Positions 52,068 to 62,149 of a stretch of DNA of 62,457 bases are shown piece by piece. A program made the position numbers and the translations under genes. The notes beneath the pieces were generated by a model. The model saw only the letters and a program-made list of their open reading frames with translations, had not been told where the DNA came from and searched no databases. Origin of the DNA: CAWUKV01 sp963923025 (lineage in GTDB: Bacteria; Cyanobacteriota; Cyanobacteriia; Phormidesmidales; Phormidesmidaceae); the NCBI GenBank assembly GCA_963923025.1, contig CAWUKV010000005.1, positions 1 to 62,457 of the forward strand. Reading direction: 5' to 3'. Each line of letters starts with the position of its first letter. The stretch's first letter is position 1.

Positions 52068-55000
52068 CTACTTGACCATACTTTCGCCATTCAGCATTTT
52101 CTGTGCCGCGTCCAGTAGCGCTTCTTCCAGATAGGGCTTTGTGAAGTAGCCGCTGGCCCCTAGGTCCACCGCCATTTGCCGGTGACGATCTGCGCCTCGG
52201 GAGGTGAGCATTGCGATGGGGATGCGCTTGAGGGCGTTATCTTTCTGCATGCGAGACAGTAGCTCTAGACCGTCCATCCGTGGCATTTCGATGTCGCAGA
52301 AGACAAGGTCGCAAGGCAGTCCGGCCCGCATCTTCTCCCAGGCCTCTTGACCGTCGCGGGCCTGCTCAACCCGGTAGCCTACTTTGTTGAAGCTCATCGA
52401 TAGCAGTTCGCGGACCGTAATCGAGTCGTCCACAATCAGCACTGTGGGCTCGGACTTGCTGCTGGCCTGCTCTTCAGGCGGCTCTTCCACCACCTGAGAC
52501 CAGACAGCGGCGCTGGGTTCGCGACGGACGCGGCCCATTGCCAGGTCGATGAGCTCCAGTACGTCAGCAATCGGCATGACGCGGCCATCACCTAGGACGG
52601 TTGCACCTGCAAAACCCGTGGGCTTGGGGACGGGGCCTTCCAACTGCTTGATTACAATTTCTTGCTCGCCAATCACCTGGTCAACCTCTAGGGCGATGTA
52701 GGTGTTAGCACTGCGCAGCACCACAATCGAGATGACGTCATCGTCTTGATGACCGCCGTAGACGCGTCCACGGCCCAGTGTGCGGTTGAACTTCAGCAGG
52801 TCAGACAGCTGCTGGAAAGGCAGTAGGGTATCGCGCCAAAGGATGCACTGTTCGCCCTGCTCGTTTTGCTGGATGCGCTCCCTCGGCACATCGAACATGT
52901 CTTCCACACCATCCATTGGGAAGGCAATGCGGGCCTGGTTGCTGATGCAGCTGAGCGCCTTGGAGATACTCAGCGTCAGCGGTAGTCGAATGGTAAAGCT
53001 GGTGCCTTTGCCCATCTCAGAGTCGATGGTAATGCTACCGCGGATCTCAGCTAGGGAGGTGCGGACCACGTCCATGCCCACGCCGCGACCGGCAAAGTCG
53101 TCAGCCTGGTCGCGGGTACTAAAGCCGGGGTGGAACAGCAGCTCGTACACATCGAGTACGGACATTGACCGGGCCTCTGCCTGGGAGATCAGCCCGCGCT
53201 GGATGGCTTTGCGCTTAACCAGTTCGGGGTCAATGCCGCCGCCGTCGTCGGCCACATAGATGACGGTCTGGTTGCCCTGGTAGAAGGCGCGAACGGTGAT
53301 GCTGCCTTCCCTCGGTTTGCCAGCTGCTTCCCGTTCGTCTGGCGATTCAACCCCGTGGGTGATGGCGTTGTTGACCAAGTGCGTCATCGGGTCATACAGC
53401 TGCTCCAAGATCATCTTGTCGATTAGGGTGTCGCGCCCTTCGACCACCAGCCGAGCTTCTTTGCCGCACTTGAGGGAGATATCTCGAACGGCGCGGGGCA
53501 GGCGGTCGGCCGTTTGGGCGAAGGGCACCATGCGGGCCTTGTTTAGCCCTTCTTGGAGCTGGGTAGTAACCTGGCGGAACTGGCGGGTGACCTGGTCGGC
53601 AGATTCTACGGTGTAGGCGATGTCAGAGGCAGACTCTCGCACCCGGACGATCAGTTCGATCATCTCCTGGGAGAGGGTATGGAAGCCGGTAAAGCGGTCC
53701 ATCTCCAGGGCGTCGAAAGTTTCGCCAGTGGCATGGTTGGGGTTGGATGCGTCTCCGCCAGAGCCAACAGCTGCGCCTGCCATCTGGTAAGACTGACGAC
53801 TGGAAATTAGCGAGCTTTCGAGCAGCGATCGCTCGTACAAATCGCGCATGCGCTGGCCGACATCGTTTAGCTGCTGAACCTGGAAGAGCAGATTGTCGAG
53901 GAACTGTCGTAGGCGCTCCTGGTCCTGCTCTAGGGTGTTGCGGTTGACCACCAGTTCCCCGACCAGGTTGCTGAGGTTGTCCAGGTGCTTCACCGATACG
54001 CGCATGGTCTGCTCGCTCAGTACTCCACCGCCTCGACGATTCGCCAGACGACTGGGGGCAGGCGCAGCTCGTCGGGTACTGGAAGCGCCGGTGGGACCAC
54101 CCAAGGTCTGGTCAGCTTCCTCTAGCAGCTTCTCTAGGTCGTCAAACTCGTCAGCACCAGTATTGCCGTTGTCCGGAGGGGTAGCCATCTCGCCACCTTC
54201 TGGTGCAGCTTCTTCCGCGAGTAGCGCATCAAGGTCCGCAAAATCATCTGAGGCAGCGGGAGCGTCGGGCGTTGGGTCGGGTTCATCGAGGAGGGCATCT
54301 AAGTCAGCAAAGCTGTCGCCGTCGGCCTCAGCGTCTGTTGGTGAGGGATCTTCTGGTGTTGCGACCTCTCCTAAAAGGCTGTCCAAGTCGTCGGCATCGT
54401 CCGCTGACAAGCTACCCGTCTCTTCAAGGGCAACCGCTTCGGGCTCCGAATCAAGGCCTAGTGCGAGTCCAAGGTCACCGTCGGCATCGCCGAGTAGGGC
54501 GTCCATGCCGTCCAATGCGTCATCGCTGCCCACATCACTAGCTTCATCAACTAAGAAAGCATCATCCAGAGCCGAACCGTCCAGGGTGGTATCCTCTAGC
54601 AGGCTGTCTAAGCCTGCGTCCTCACTGGGATTCTCTTCGTCTAGATCAAGACTGTCTAGGTCTAGGTCCGCATCACTAGCGGATGCTGGGTCTGCAATAT
54701 CGAGGGCATTCAAGGCATCTTCATCTTCTGATGCGTCTAGCTCTCCCAGTAAATCAGAGGATAAGTCCAGCTCGTAGGCAGATACTGCTGCATCGTCTGA
54801 GAGGCTAAGCTCATCTGTGCCAAGGTCTAGCTCGTTCAGCCCCTCTAGACCACCCACTTCGTCCGAGTCGCTGCTCTCATCAGATAAGCCCAGGTCTAGA
54901 TCTGATAGCTCGTCACTAGCGGCAGACTCAAGGTCTGATGCGGGTGCGTTAGCCTCAGTGTCAGCTAAGGCTGCATCATCCCAAAGGTCGTCGGTGAGCC

Positions 55001-58000
55001 CGTCGGTGAGTGCAGTATCTACGTCTGTGGAACCCGCGTCGTCTAAATCCAGATCCAATCCGAGGTCTAGCTCTGCATCTACCTCATCGATTGCAGCGTC
55101 GTCTGGCGTGTCCATGAGATCGTCGAGCCCTAGCGAATCTTCAGGCTGGCTCTCAGCACCTGCTGCTGTATCCTCCCAGAGGTCTGCTTCCAGTTCGTTG
55201 ACTGGGCTGGCGGTTGGACTCGCCGCTGCGGCTAGGTTGTCCTCGGGTAATGCAGTCTCAGCCCCGTCTGTGGCTGCATCTTCAGCCGTAGCATCTAGGC
55301 TGGCACTGCTCGAATCGGGGTCACTCCAAAAATCGCTATCGACGACCTGAGCCTCGTCACGGCCCCCCACGTCAAAGAAGTCGTCAATGCTGTTACTGTC
55401 ATCTGACACGGATGACAGGTCTTCGAGATGGTTGGCCTCACTGCCAAAGAATGAGGCGACGCTATGACCACCCTCGCTCTCTGCCAACAGAGATAATGGG
55501 TCCTCCGATCCACTAACACCGTTGAGGTCCGGTGTAGAGCCCGGCGCTGCTTCCAGGCCAGCTAGGGGATCTGATTTAAGCGCGATGTCGCTCTCTACTG
55601 AGGCATCCTCTACTGTCGCAGACTCTACATTGGCTAAATCTAGATCGGTGTCAGGCATCTCTAGTGATGTGTCGTCCTGGCTTCCGGCATCTTCGCTACC
55701 ATCGGGAGACAGGGTGTCCAGCGAGAGATCCAAATCAGCGGCTAGGGCTTCGTCATCTTCGACACCGCCAAACAGATCGCCTAAGTCGCCTTCGCCTGTA
55801 GGGCTTGGCCCATCAGACGCCATGTTCAGATCGGCCAGATCCAGATCGTCCAGACCACCGTCCGTATTGTCGGTTGCCTCACTCGTGTCTAGGTCTAAGT
55901 CAAGGTCGTTAGTTGATGATTCAAGGGAGAGGAGATCGTCGTCCGTAGTCGGACCGTCTGTCAGGTCATCCTCCAGGGACAGACCTAAGTCGAGGTCGGC
56001 TGCTGCCTCAGTAGGATCGGATAGCTCGGTATTGCTACCAAAAGCATTATCTAGATCCGCATCACTCAGCTCCGCACCGTCTAGGTTCAAAGACAGATCG
56101 CTATCGGTTGCGGACGCGTCCGGATCAGACGCATCAAACAAATTGTCTAGGGCTTCATTGCTTAGGACGGCGTCGGGGGTCTCAGCGTCGGGGGTCTCAG
56201 CATTGGGGGTCTCAGAGAAGAGATCGGCTTCCGAGGCGAGGTCTGCTGTAGCGAAGATATCAGCATTGCTCTCGGCTGGGGTTGGATCACCTAGTTCAGC
56301 TTCATTATCCAAATCGATTCCCAGGTCAACGCCTAGGTCGAGTTCGTCGCTGCTAGCACCTAGCTCAGGCGCGTCCAGGTCTAAAGCATCTAGCCCAGAA
56401 ACGTCTAGGCCTGAATCTGGGGTATCTAAAGCGCCAAGATCCGCCGCGAAGTCATCACCACTATCGCTATCAAAATCTAGCTCAAGCTCCGAATCTGAAC
56501 CGATGTCACCGGTTACATCTTCTAGGTTTAGCCCATCATCTAATCCCTCAAGCAAGGTGTCTTCGGCAGCTGTTTCGGCGTCATTAGCAGCAAGCCCGGA
56601 CGACAGCTCTGAGTCAAGCCCGAGGTCCAGCGACGAATCCAGTTCTGAGTCGAGCCCAGCATCCAGTTCAGCCCCTAAATCTAAGCCATCGGAACTGTCT
56701 GGGGAAGCGTCAAGTCCTAGGTCATCACTGCTATCATCCAGCTCTAAACCCAGCAGATCGTCTCCTAGGTCTAGCGAGGCTGAGCCTTCCAATGGGCTAT
56801 CAGCTGATGCCACCGACTCATCCATCTCAAGCGATGCTGACAGGTCCAAATCATCGGACGGATTGTCTAACGCTAGGTCATCCAGTCCAAGGTCATCAAA
56901 ACTGCTGGACGGACTATCATCTGGCGTGATAGCAGCATCCGGTGTGATAGCAGCATCCGGTGTGATAGCAGGACTGTCCGAGAGATCAGCGGCGGCTAAC
57001 TCATCAGCGGCTAAATCATCAAAGTCCAGACCTAGCGCGTCTGAGGGAGCGGCCGCGCTGCCTTCCGAAGTTTCGGTCTCACTCAAGACGTCACCAAACA
57101 GATCGGCAAGCTCATCGCCAGAATCTAGCGCGTCGGTTCCATCTCCGTCAGAGGTCTCTAGCAGATCGGCAAAATCGCTGGAAATGTCCACATCTGGCAC
57201 ATCGCTAGCAGGACGGTCCAGCGCTACGTCTTCTTCCTGCCAGGCGTCGTCAAGATCGCCTAAATCGCCTTCGAACAGATCCGCCAAACTGTTGAGCTCA
57301 GCTGCTCCCACTTCTGGCCCGGTCGGATCTGCGCCTGCGCCCATCAGTCCGTCTAGCCCGTCTGCATCCAGGCCAGTGTTGGCCGTGTCGTTGAGATCTG
57401 GCAACGATTCTAAATCGTCAAGGCCGATATCGCTGCTCAGCCCGTCTGAGATATCGAGGCTATCGAGGTCTGCACCCGCAGTATCGGTAAATAAGCCGTC
57501 AAAGTCAGCGTCGCTGCTCCCAGATGCCTCAGTACTGTCTGGGAGTTCGCTAGGCAGACCGTCGATGGCCAAGTCAGCGCTGTCGCCGAAGAGGTCATCT
57601 GTCGATTCATCATCCGAAACCGAGCCCATGTCCAGGTCGTCGAAGGCCAGTGATCCCAGGTCTGCATCGCTTGGCGCTACGTCTGCTGGGAGGAGAGACT
57701 GTAGCGTCTCAGAGACCTGAATCTCTGGCGCGCGTCCTGCCAGGACTGAATCCTGGGCACCTTTAATCTCTTTGATGACGACCGGCGCTAGCGTTCGATA
57801 ATCGTTGGCGGCGTTTGCGATCGCATATTGCGCACTAACAACCAGATTGACCCAGGCCGCTAGCTCGAACTGCTCGCCGAATCCTGCCATCTGTTGGCAG
57901 ATATCATGTAGTGATTGACGACTCTGCTCGGTATCAGCCTGCTTAAATAGGCCCAGCATATCGCGCAGACAGCTGGAAACGTCGCTTTTGAAGACCAGCT

Positions 58001-58511
58001 GTAGGGCGCTATCTTCACTGCTAGTTCGGGCGACGGCGGCAGCGGGCGTTGCGGTGGGGGCTGGGGTTGTCTGAGTCGCCCCACCGCTAGCATCGACTAA
58101 CCCGCTCAGATGGTTCTCAATCTGTCCAAAGACCGGCTCGACCCCGGCCATAATTTCTTCGGCCTTGTCGTCGGTCAATCCAAAGGGGCCCTGGAGCTGC
58201 TCAAGCTGCTCTTGCAGAGCATCAAACACCTGAAGGAACATTGACTCCAGGGTTCGGTCTGCTTTAATGGGCGACTCTTTCAGGATTTTGAAATAGTCCT
58301 CCATCCGGTGGGAGGTGCGCTGGATGCTCTCCAACCCCAGCATGGCCGCGCCGCCCTTGACCGAGTGCGCCGCTCGAAAAACTTCATTGGCCATTTCCGG
58401 GTCTTCAATCGTGGCCTGGAGGCTGAGCAAACCCTGCTCAATCGTATTGAGGTGGTCCTTTGCCTCCTCAATGAAGTACCCCATGATGCGCTGTTGTTGT
58501 TCGGGCAGCAT
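52068..58511 (-). CDS. cheA: CheA-type hybrid histidine kinase (PilL/HmpE-like) with giant acidic linker
   Basis: The 2147-residue protein has, in order: an Hpt domain with phosphorylated His49 in AAHSVKGGAAMLG; a helical conserved region (about 165-280); an Asp/Leu/Ser/Ala/Glu low-complexity linker of about 1200 residues (about 285-1460, DNA roughly 57650-54100); a dimerisation domain (from LSEQTMRVSVKHLDNLSNLV); an ATPase domain with HLVNNAITHGVESPDE and ADDGGGID; a CheW-like domain; and a receiver with VLIVDDS, Asp in CDIEMPRMDG and KPY. ATG at 58511 has GGGGAGA 8 nt upstream. It forms an operon after cheW and the receptor, and in cyanobacteria such kinases control type IV pilus motility. 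The linker length is exceptional. Confidence 0.92.
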   Translation of the reverse strand: MLPEQQQRIMGYFIEEAKDHLNTIEQGLLSLQATIEDPEMANEVFRAAHSVKGGAAMLGLESIQRTSHRMEDYFKILKESPIKADRTLESMFLQVFDALQEQLEQLQGPFGLTDDKAEEIMAGVEPVFGQIENHLSGLVDASGGATQTTPAPTATPAAAVARTSSEDSALQLVFKSDVSSCLRDMLGLFKQADTEQSRQSLHDICQQMAGFGEQFELAAWVNLVVSAQYAIANAANDYRTLAPVVIKEIKGAQDSVLAGRAPEIQVSETLQSLLPADVAPSDADLGSLAFDDLDMGSVSDDESTDDLFGDSADLAIDGLPSELPDSTEASGSSDADFDGLFTDTAGADLDSLDISDGLSSDIGLDDLESLPDLNDTANTGLDADGLDGLMGAGADPTGPEVGAAELNSLADLFEGDLGDLDDAWQEEDVALDRPASDVPDVDISSDFADLLETSDGDGTDALDSGDELADLFGDVLSETETSEGSAAAPSDALGLDFDDLAADELAAADLSDSPAITPDAAITPDAAITPDDSPSSSFDDLGLDDLALDNPSDDLDLSASLEMDESVASADSPLEGSASLDLGDDLLGLELDDSSDDLGLDASPDSSDGLDLGAELDAGLDSELDSSLDLGLDSELSSGLAANDAETAAEDTLLEGLDDGLNLEDVTGDIGSDSELELDFDSDSGDDFAADLGALDTPDSGLDVSGLDALDLDAPELGASSDELDLGVDLGIDLDNEAELGDPTPAESNADIFATADLASEADLFSETPNAETPDAETPDAVLSNEALDNLFDASDPDASATDSDLSLNLDGAELSDADLDNAFGSNTELSDPTEAAADLDLGLSLEDDLTDGPTTDDDLLSLESSTNDLDLDLDTSEATDNTDGGLDDLDLADLNMASDGPSPTGEGDLGDLFGGVEDDEALAADLDLSLDTLSPDGSEDAGSQDDTSLEMPDTDLDLANVESATVEDASVESDIALKSDPLAGLEAAPGSTPDLNGVSGSEDPLSLLAESEGGHSVASFFGSEANHLEDLSSVSDDSNSIDDFFDVGGRDEAQVVDSDFWSDPDSSSASLDATAEDAATDGAETALPEDNLAAAASPTASPVNELEADLWEDTAAGAESQPEDSLGLDDLMDTPDDAAIDEVDAELDLGLDLDLDDAGSTDVDTALTDGLTDDLWDDAALADTEANAPASDLESAASDELSDLDLGLSDESSDSDEVGGLEGLNELDLGTDELSLSDDAAVSAYELDLSSDLLGELDASEDEDALNALDIADPASASDADLDLDSLDLDEENPSEDAGLDSLLEDTTLDGSALDDAFLVDEASDVGSDDALDGMDALLGDADGDLGLALGLDSEPEAVALEETGSLSADDADDLDSLLGEVATPEDPSPTDAEADGDSFADLDALLDEPDPTPDAPAASDDFADLDALLAEEAAPEGGEMATPPDNGNTGADEFDDLEKLLEEADQTLGGPTGASSTRRAAPAPSRLANRRGGGVLSEQTMRVSVKHLDNLSNLVGELVVNRNTLEQDQERLRQFLDNLLFQVQQLNDVGQRMRDLYERSLLESSLISSRQSYQMAGAAVGSGGDASNPNHATGETFDALEMDRFTGFHTLSQEMIELIVRVRESASDIAYTVESADQVTRQFRQVTTQLQEGLNKARMVPFAQTADRLPRAVRDISLKCGKEARLVVEGRDTLIDKMILEQLYDPMTHLVNNAITHGVESPDEREAAGKPREGSITVRAFYQGNQTVIYVADDGGGIDPELVKRKAIQRGLISQAEARSMSVLDVYELLFHPGFSTRDQADDFAGRGVGMDVVRTSLAEIRGSITIDSEMGKGTSFTIRLPLTLSISKALSCISNQARIAFPMDGVEDMFDVPRERIQQNEQGEQCILWRDTLLPFQQLSDLLKFNRTLGRGRVYGGHQDDDVISIVVLRSANTYIALEVDQVIGEQEIVIKQLEGPVPKPTGFAGATVLGDGRVMPIADVLELIDLAMGRVRREPSAAVWSQVVEEPPEEQASSKSEPTVLIVDDSITVRELLSMSFNKVGYRVEQARDGQEAWEKMRAGLPCDLVFCDIEMPRMDGLELLSRMQKDNALKRIPIAMLTSRGADRHRQMAVDLGASGYFTKPYLEEALLDAAQKMLNGESMVK
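56172..56216. repeat. 15-bp in-frame repeats in the cheA linker
   Basis: Two exact copies of GTCGGGGGTCTCAGC (56172-56186, 56187-56201) and one diverged copy (56202-56216) encode the repeated ETPDA/ETPNA peptide. The 15-bp length keeps the reading frame. Confidence 0.75.
56926..56970. repeat. 18-bp in-frame repeats in the cheA linker
   Basis: GTGATAGCAGCATCCGGT is repeated at 56926-56943 and 56944-56961, with a third partial copy after it, encoding the ITPDAA-type peptide three times. The length is a multiple of three. Confidence 0.8.
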
Positions 58512-58565
58512 AGCCACGTTCTCCCCTAGATGCGGTTACGGAGCGACCTCACGACTGGGCCACCG

Positions 58566-61553
58566 TTATGCTTTTTCGTTTTCAACTTTGAATCGTTCAA
58601 CCGACGTGAGCAGGTCACGGGCCACACCCACTAGGTTTTGTAGCGAGGTGGACACGCGCTGAGATTCCTGAGAGGTTTCCTGCGCCGTCAGTTCGACGGA
58701 CTGCATGACCTGAGCCACGGCCCGTGAGGTCTCAGTCTGCTCAACGGTGTCTGCCGTAATCGATCGCACCAGGACGTCGATTCGGTTCGAGACCTGGATA
58801 ATATCTTCCAGAGACCGCTTCGCTTGCTCTGCCAGACGGGTTCCCTCAATAACCTGTTGGGTGCCTTCTTCCATGGCGGTCATTACGCCGCCCGTCTCAC
58901 TCTGAATCTGGAGAACGATTTGCTCAATTTCCTTGGATGCCTTAGCTGCTCGGTCGGCCAGCTGCCGGACCTCATCGGCCACAATGGCGAAACCTCGGCC
59001 CGCTTCACCAGCTCGGGCAGCCTCAATACTGGCGTTCAACGCCAGCAGGTTCGTTCTAGACGCAATCTGAGAAATCAGTGCAACGATCTTGGAAATTTCT
59101 TGGGATGATTCGGCTAGGCGCTTTACCTTACGGGTGGTTTCTGCCACGGTTTCTCGAATTTCAAGAATACCGGCTACGGTTCGCTCTACGGCCTCACCCC
59201 CGCGCAGTGCTGTTGCTGATGCCGACCGCGCCACTTCCTCCGCCTCACGGGCGCTTTCGGCCACCCGCTGAATCGACTCGGTCATCACCTGCACCGAGTT
59301 CAGTGTTACCGCCAGCTCTTCCGCCTGACGCAGGGCGTCTGCCGACAGACTGCGGGCAAACATCTCATTTTCGGTGGAGCTTTTGCTCACCTGGCGGGCC
59401 GCAACGCTCACCTGTTGTACAATCTCTCGCAGGTTTTGAATGGTGAGGTTGAAGGAGTCGGCGACCGCGCCCAGCACGTCGGCGGTTACCTCGGCCTGTA
59501 CCGTTAGGTCGCCCCGGGCTGCGCCCTCTACGTCGTCCAGTAGGCGAATCACCTGGCGCTGCAAGTCTTCCTTCGCTTGCTCTTGTTCCTGGGCTTTGCG
59601 CTGGGCTTCGCTGGTGGTGGTCAAAATCACCCGTGCCATCTGGTTGAACCCGGTGGCCAGCTGACCAAAATCGTCCTTGGAGTACACCGTGGCCCTTGCG
59701 CCTAAATCGCCCTGAGAGACAAGGTCGAACTGACGCTGGAGGTTAGCCACGGACTGCTTAGTCCGTCGGTCGGCTATGTACCCAAGCCCTAAGACTGTAC
59801 CGAAGCTGCCCAGACCAGCTGCGATTGCCATTGCCGCTGGGTAGATCTTGGCCTGTAGGTTGGCCGTTGTTCGGGTTTCACTGGGGGCTAGCCGTCCTAA
59901 GGTCGCCAAGTTGACCACCGCAACGGCGACCATCGAAGCTACGCCCGCTGTGCCTGCGATAATCCAACGTTTGCTGCCCAGGGATGCATTCTCAATAACC
60001 GCTAGGCCACCCTGCTCAACGATGACGGCATCGACCTCCCCATCGTCGCCTTGGGTAAAGGCCGGGAGCTGGTCGGCGGTTTCAGAAATGCTGAAAATAT
60101 CTTCGTCACCGATGACGGAGGGCCCATCGCCTTCGCTCAGGCTAAACCCAGAGCCGCCGACGGGCGTAGCCGCTTCATCGATGCTCAGATCGGCCCCGCC
60201 CACGGAGGGACTGGTAAACCCGGCTGAGCTATCCGATAATTCGAAATCGGGCAGGCTACCGAGATCGTCAAATTCGTCAAATTCATCTAGGAAGTCGATG
60301 TTGCCCTGCGGTTCGTTGAGGTCGGCTTCGTCGGTTGACGGTGCTGGGCTCGAGAAAGCGTTGGTATCGCCTTCGAACCCTGAGTCAAAGTCAACGTCTT
60401 CGGTGTCGGAAGGGGTATTTAGTGTGGCCGCCTCAGACAGGCCAAAATCCTCGTCACCGCCGTCTGAGTCAAGGTCAAAATTGACCTCTGGAGCGGCCCC
60501 AAGGGATGGCTCAGCCATGAACAGTGTCTGATCTTCCGAGGCAGCGAGCTCCTCAGAGTCAAAGGCAAAATCGGCAGTTGCTTCAACGCTATCGCCGTTG
60601 GAGAAGTCTTCTTCTGGGAAGCTGGGAAGTTCGCCAATTTGCTCAGTTTGGCCAAAGGCCTCGTCAAATTCGCTCTGGTCAAAGGCCAACTCGGGATTAG
60701 AAAACTCGGACTCTGGACTAGCGTCTAGATCAGCCAATGCCGCATCAGAAAAATCCGTCGCGGGTTCAGCCATGGCAGCGGCGGCGTCCCCGATGTCGGC
60801 CCCGCCGAAGTTACCCCCGTCAAAGTTGCCCTCGTCGAAGGGCTGACTGCCCGCCTCCAGGGTAATCTCCTCTTCTGAAGAGGGAATCAACCCGTCCAGG
60901 CTGCTCTCGGCAAAGGGGTCTAGCAGCTCGGCATCACCTAGCCCATTTGCATCTAAGCCGTCGTCGTTGCCGAAGGGATTGTTGTCAAAGAGTCCGTTCC
61001 GGGCATCGCCGGTCGCTGTACTCTCGTACTCAGCATTCATCTCGAATGGATCGGCCAACATCTCAGTGGTCGCGTCCTGACGCGCTGACGATGTGCCCTC
61101 TAGGCTAGCAAGTTCTAGATCGGCGAAGTCTAACTCGGCGCTGGTGAGTTCCTCCGGAGGCTCCCCCAAATCCCAGTTGGGGCTGGCGGCATCCTCGGTC
61201 CCATCGCCGTATAGGCTGACGGAGTCGGTCAGCTGGTCGTCAAACTCGTTGGGAATGTCGGCGTCGCTGGGCTGTTCTGCCGCCTGGCTCGCGTAGGCAA
61301 GGCCGTTATTGGCGTAGTCGACAAACTCTGGATCGGACGTGAGCTGGAGCACGCTTTGATACTGGTCTTGGGCCACGTCGTAGCGGTGCAGCCCATAGCA
61401 GTAAATGTGGCCCCTCAGCAGTAGCACGTTCGGGTCGCTTGGGTACTCGTCGACCAACTGATCGATGACAGCAGCGGCCTCCTCGTAGCTGCCTTGCATA
61501 TAGGCTCGTTCCGCTGCCTGATAGGCTTGCGAGTAATCGGTGCCAGATGCCAT
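58566..61553 (-). CDS. pilJ: Methyl-accepting chemotaxis protein, PilJ/HmpD-like
   Basis: The 995-residue receptor has an N-terminal TPR-like part (about 1-95; AERAYMQGSYEEAAAVIDQL), an acidic Asp/Glu/Ser/Phe-rich linker (about 100-510), two close membrane helices (about 526-550 and 568-592) with a periplasmic loop of only about 20 residues, a HAMP domain (about 593-645), a second HAMP-like unit, and an MCP signalling domain with NLLALNASIEAARAGEAGRG and VADEVRQLADR. AGGAG precedes the ATG. It has no large periplasmic sensor, so input is probably cytoplasmic, through the TPR or linker. It lies between cheW and cheA. Confidence 0.92.
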   Translation of the reverse strand: MASGTDYSQAYQAAERAYMQGSYEEAAAVIDQLVDEYPSDPNVLLLRGHIYCYGLHRYDVAQDQYQSVLQLTSDPEFVDYANNGLAYASQAAEQPSDADIPNEFDDQLTDSVSLYGDGTEDAASPNWDLGEPPEELTSAELDFADLELASLEGTSSARQDATTEMLADPFEMNAEYESTATGDARNGLFDNNPFGNDDGLDANGLGDAELLDPFAESSLDGLIPSSEEEITLEAGSQPFDEGNFDGGNFGGADIGDAAAAMAEPATDFSDAALADLDASPESEFSNPELAFDQSEFDEAFGQTEQIGELPSFPEEDFSNGDSVEATADFAFDSEELAASEDQTLFMAEPSLGAAPEVNFDLDSDGGDEDFGLSEAATLNTPSDTEDVDFDSGFEGDTNAFSSPAPSTDEADLNEPQGNIDFLDEFDEFDDLGSLPDFELSDSSAGFTSPSVGGADLSIDEAATPVGGSGFSLSEGDGPSVIGDEDIFSISETADQLPAFTQGDDGEVDAVIVEQGGLAVIENASLGSKRWIIAGTAGVASMVAVAVVNLATLGRLAPSETRTTANLQAKIYPAAMAIAAGLGSFGTVLGLGYIADRRTKQSVANLQRQFDLVSQGDLGARATVYSKDDFGQLATGFNQMARVILTTTSEAQRKAQEQEQAKEDLQRQVIRLLDDVEGAARGDLTVQAEVTADVLGAVADSFNLTIQNLREIVQQVSVAARQVSKSSTENEMFARSLSADALRQAEELAVTLNSVQVMTESIQRVAESAREAEEVARSASATALRGGEAVERTVAGILEIRETVAETTRKVKRLAESSQEISKIVALISQIASRTNLLALNASIEAARAGEAGRGFAIVADEVRQLADRAAKASKEIEQIVLQIQSETGGVMTAMEEGTQQVIEGTRLAEQAKRSLEDIIQVSNRIDVLVRSITADTVEQTETSRAVAQVMQSVELTAQETSQESQRVSTSLQNLVGVARDLLTSVERFKVENEKA

Positions 61554-61624
61554 GTGTCTTCTCCTACCCGTCTCCAGTATAAGTACCCTGCTTGTCTAAT
61601 TCTGCTTCGCCCCGATCTACGGCC

Positions 61625-62149
61625 TTATGCCGCCCAACGGGCTGACCGTAAAATCGCAATGTGATCGAGCAACCGCAGGGGCTGCTGGGCATCGTGGTGC
61701 CACTCTCCCCGAAGAAAAGGCGCCATTGTGTCAGAGTAGCTTTGCGTGACCTGCACCGATTCTGCATCCAGCCAATCGGTTCCGACAATCTGATTAACGG
61801 CTAACCCTAACATAGTTCCTTGGTCTTCGACCGCAATCACCGGAATTTCTGCGCGATCTGTATTCATTGCTTTGGGATACCCCAAAAACTGTCCGAGATC
61901 AGCGACCCAAATCACACGTCCCTGCTCGTTGAGCGTACCCAAAAGTAAGGGCGATACGTTCGGAACAGGGGTAATTCGGTCCGGAGGGTTCTCAATGATG
62001 CGACGAATACCCGTTGCGGGTAGCGCAAATTCATCGCCAGAAGACACATAGAATCGCAGGTGTAATTCGCCATCGGGCGTTTCGAGTTCCTGTAGTTCTG
62101 GGGCCTGATCCTGACCGTGCCCGGTTTGGAAATCTGGATTGCCGACCAT
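61625..62149 (-). CDS. cheW: CheW-like adaptor protein
   Basis: The 174-residue protein is one CheW domain preceded by about 28 polar residues: LHLRFYVSSGDEFALPATGI, RRIIENPPDRITPVPNVSPL, GTLNEQGRVIWVADLGQFLG and MLGLAVNQIVGTDWLDAESV. It couples the receptor to the kinase (PilI/HmpC role). It is the first gene seen of the operon; response regulators of the PilG/PilH type may lie further left on this strand, beyond the window's right edge. Confidence 0.93.
   Translation of the reverse strand: MVGNPDFQTGHGQDQAPELQELETPDGELHLRFYVSSGDEFALPATGIRRIIENPPDRITPVPNVSPLLLGTLNEQGRVIWVADLGQFLGYPKAMNTDRAEIPVIAVEDQGTMLGLAVNQIVGTDWLDAESVQVTQSYSDTMAPFLRGEWHHDAQQPLRLLDHIAILRSARWAA

Noticed and set aside
55522..57720. 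A 732-codon open frame on the plus strand opposite cheA, plus similar frames at 53893-54777, 54817-55350 and 59848-60531
   Set aside because: They are antisense shadows of Asp/Leu/Ser-rich coding sequence. The predicted products are almost only Ser, Arg, Ala and Pro without any domain, and the minus frame carries clear domains on both sides.
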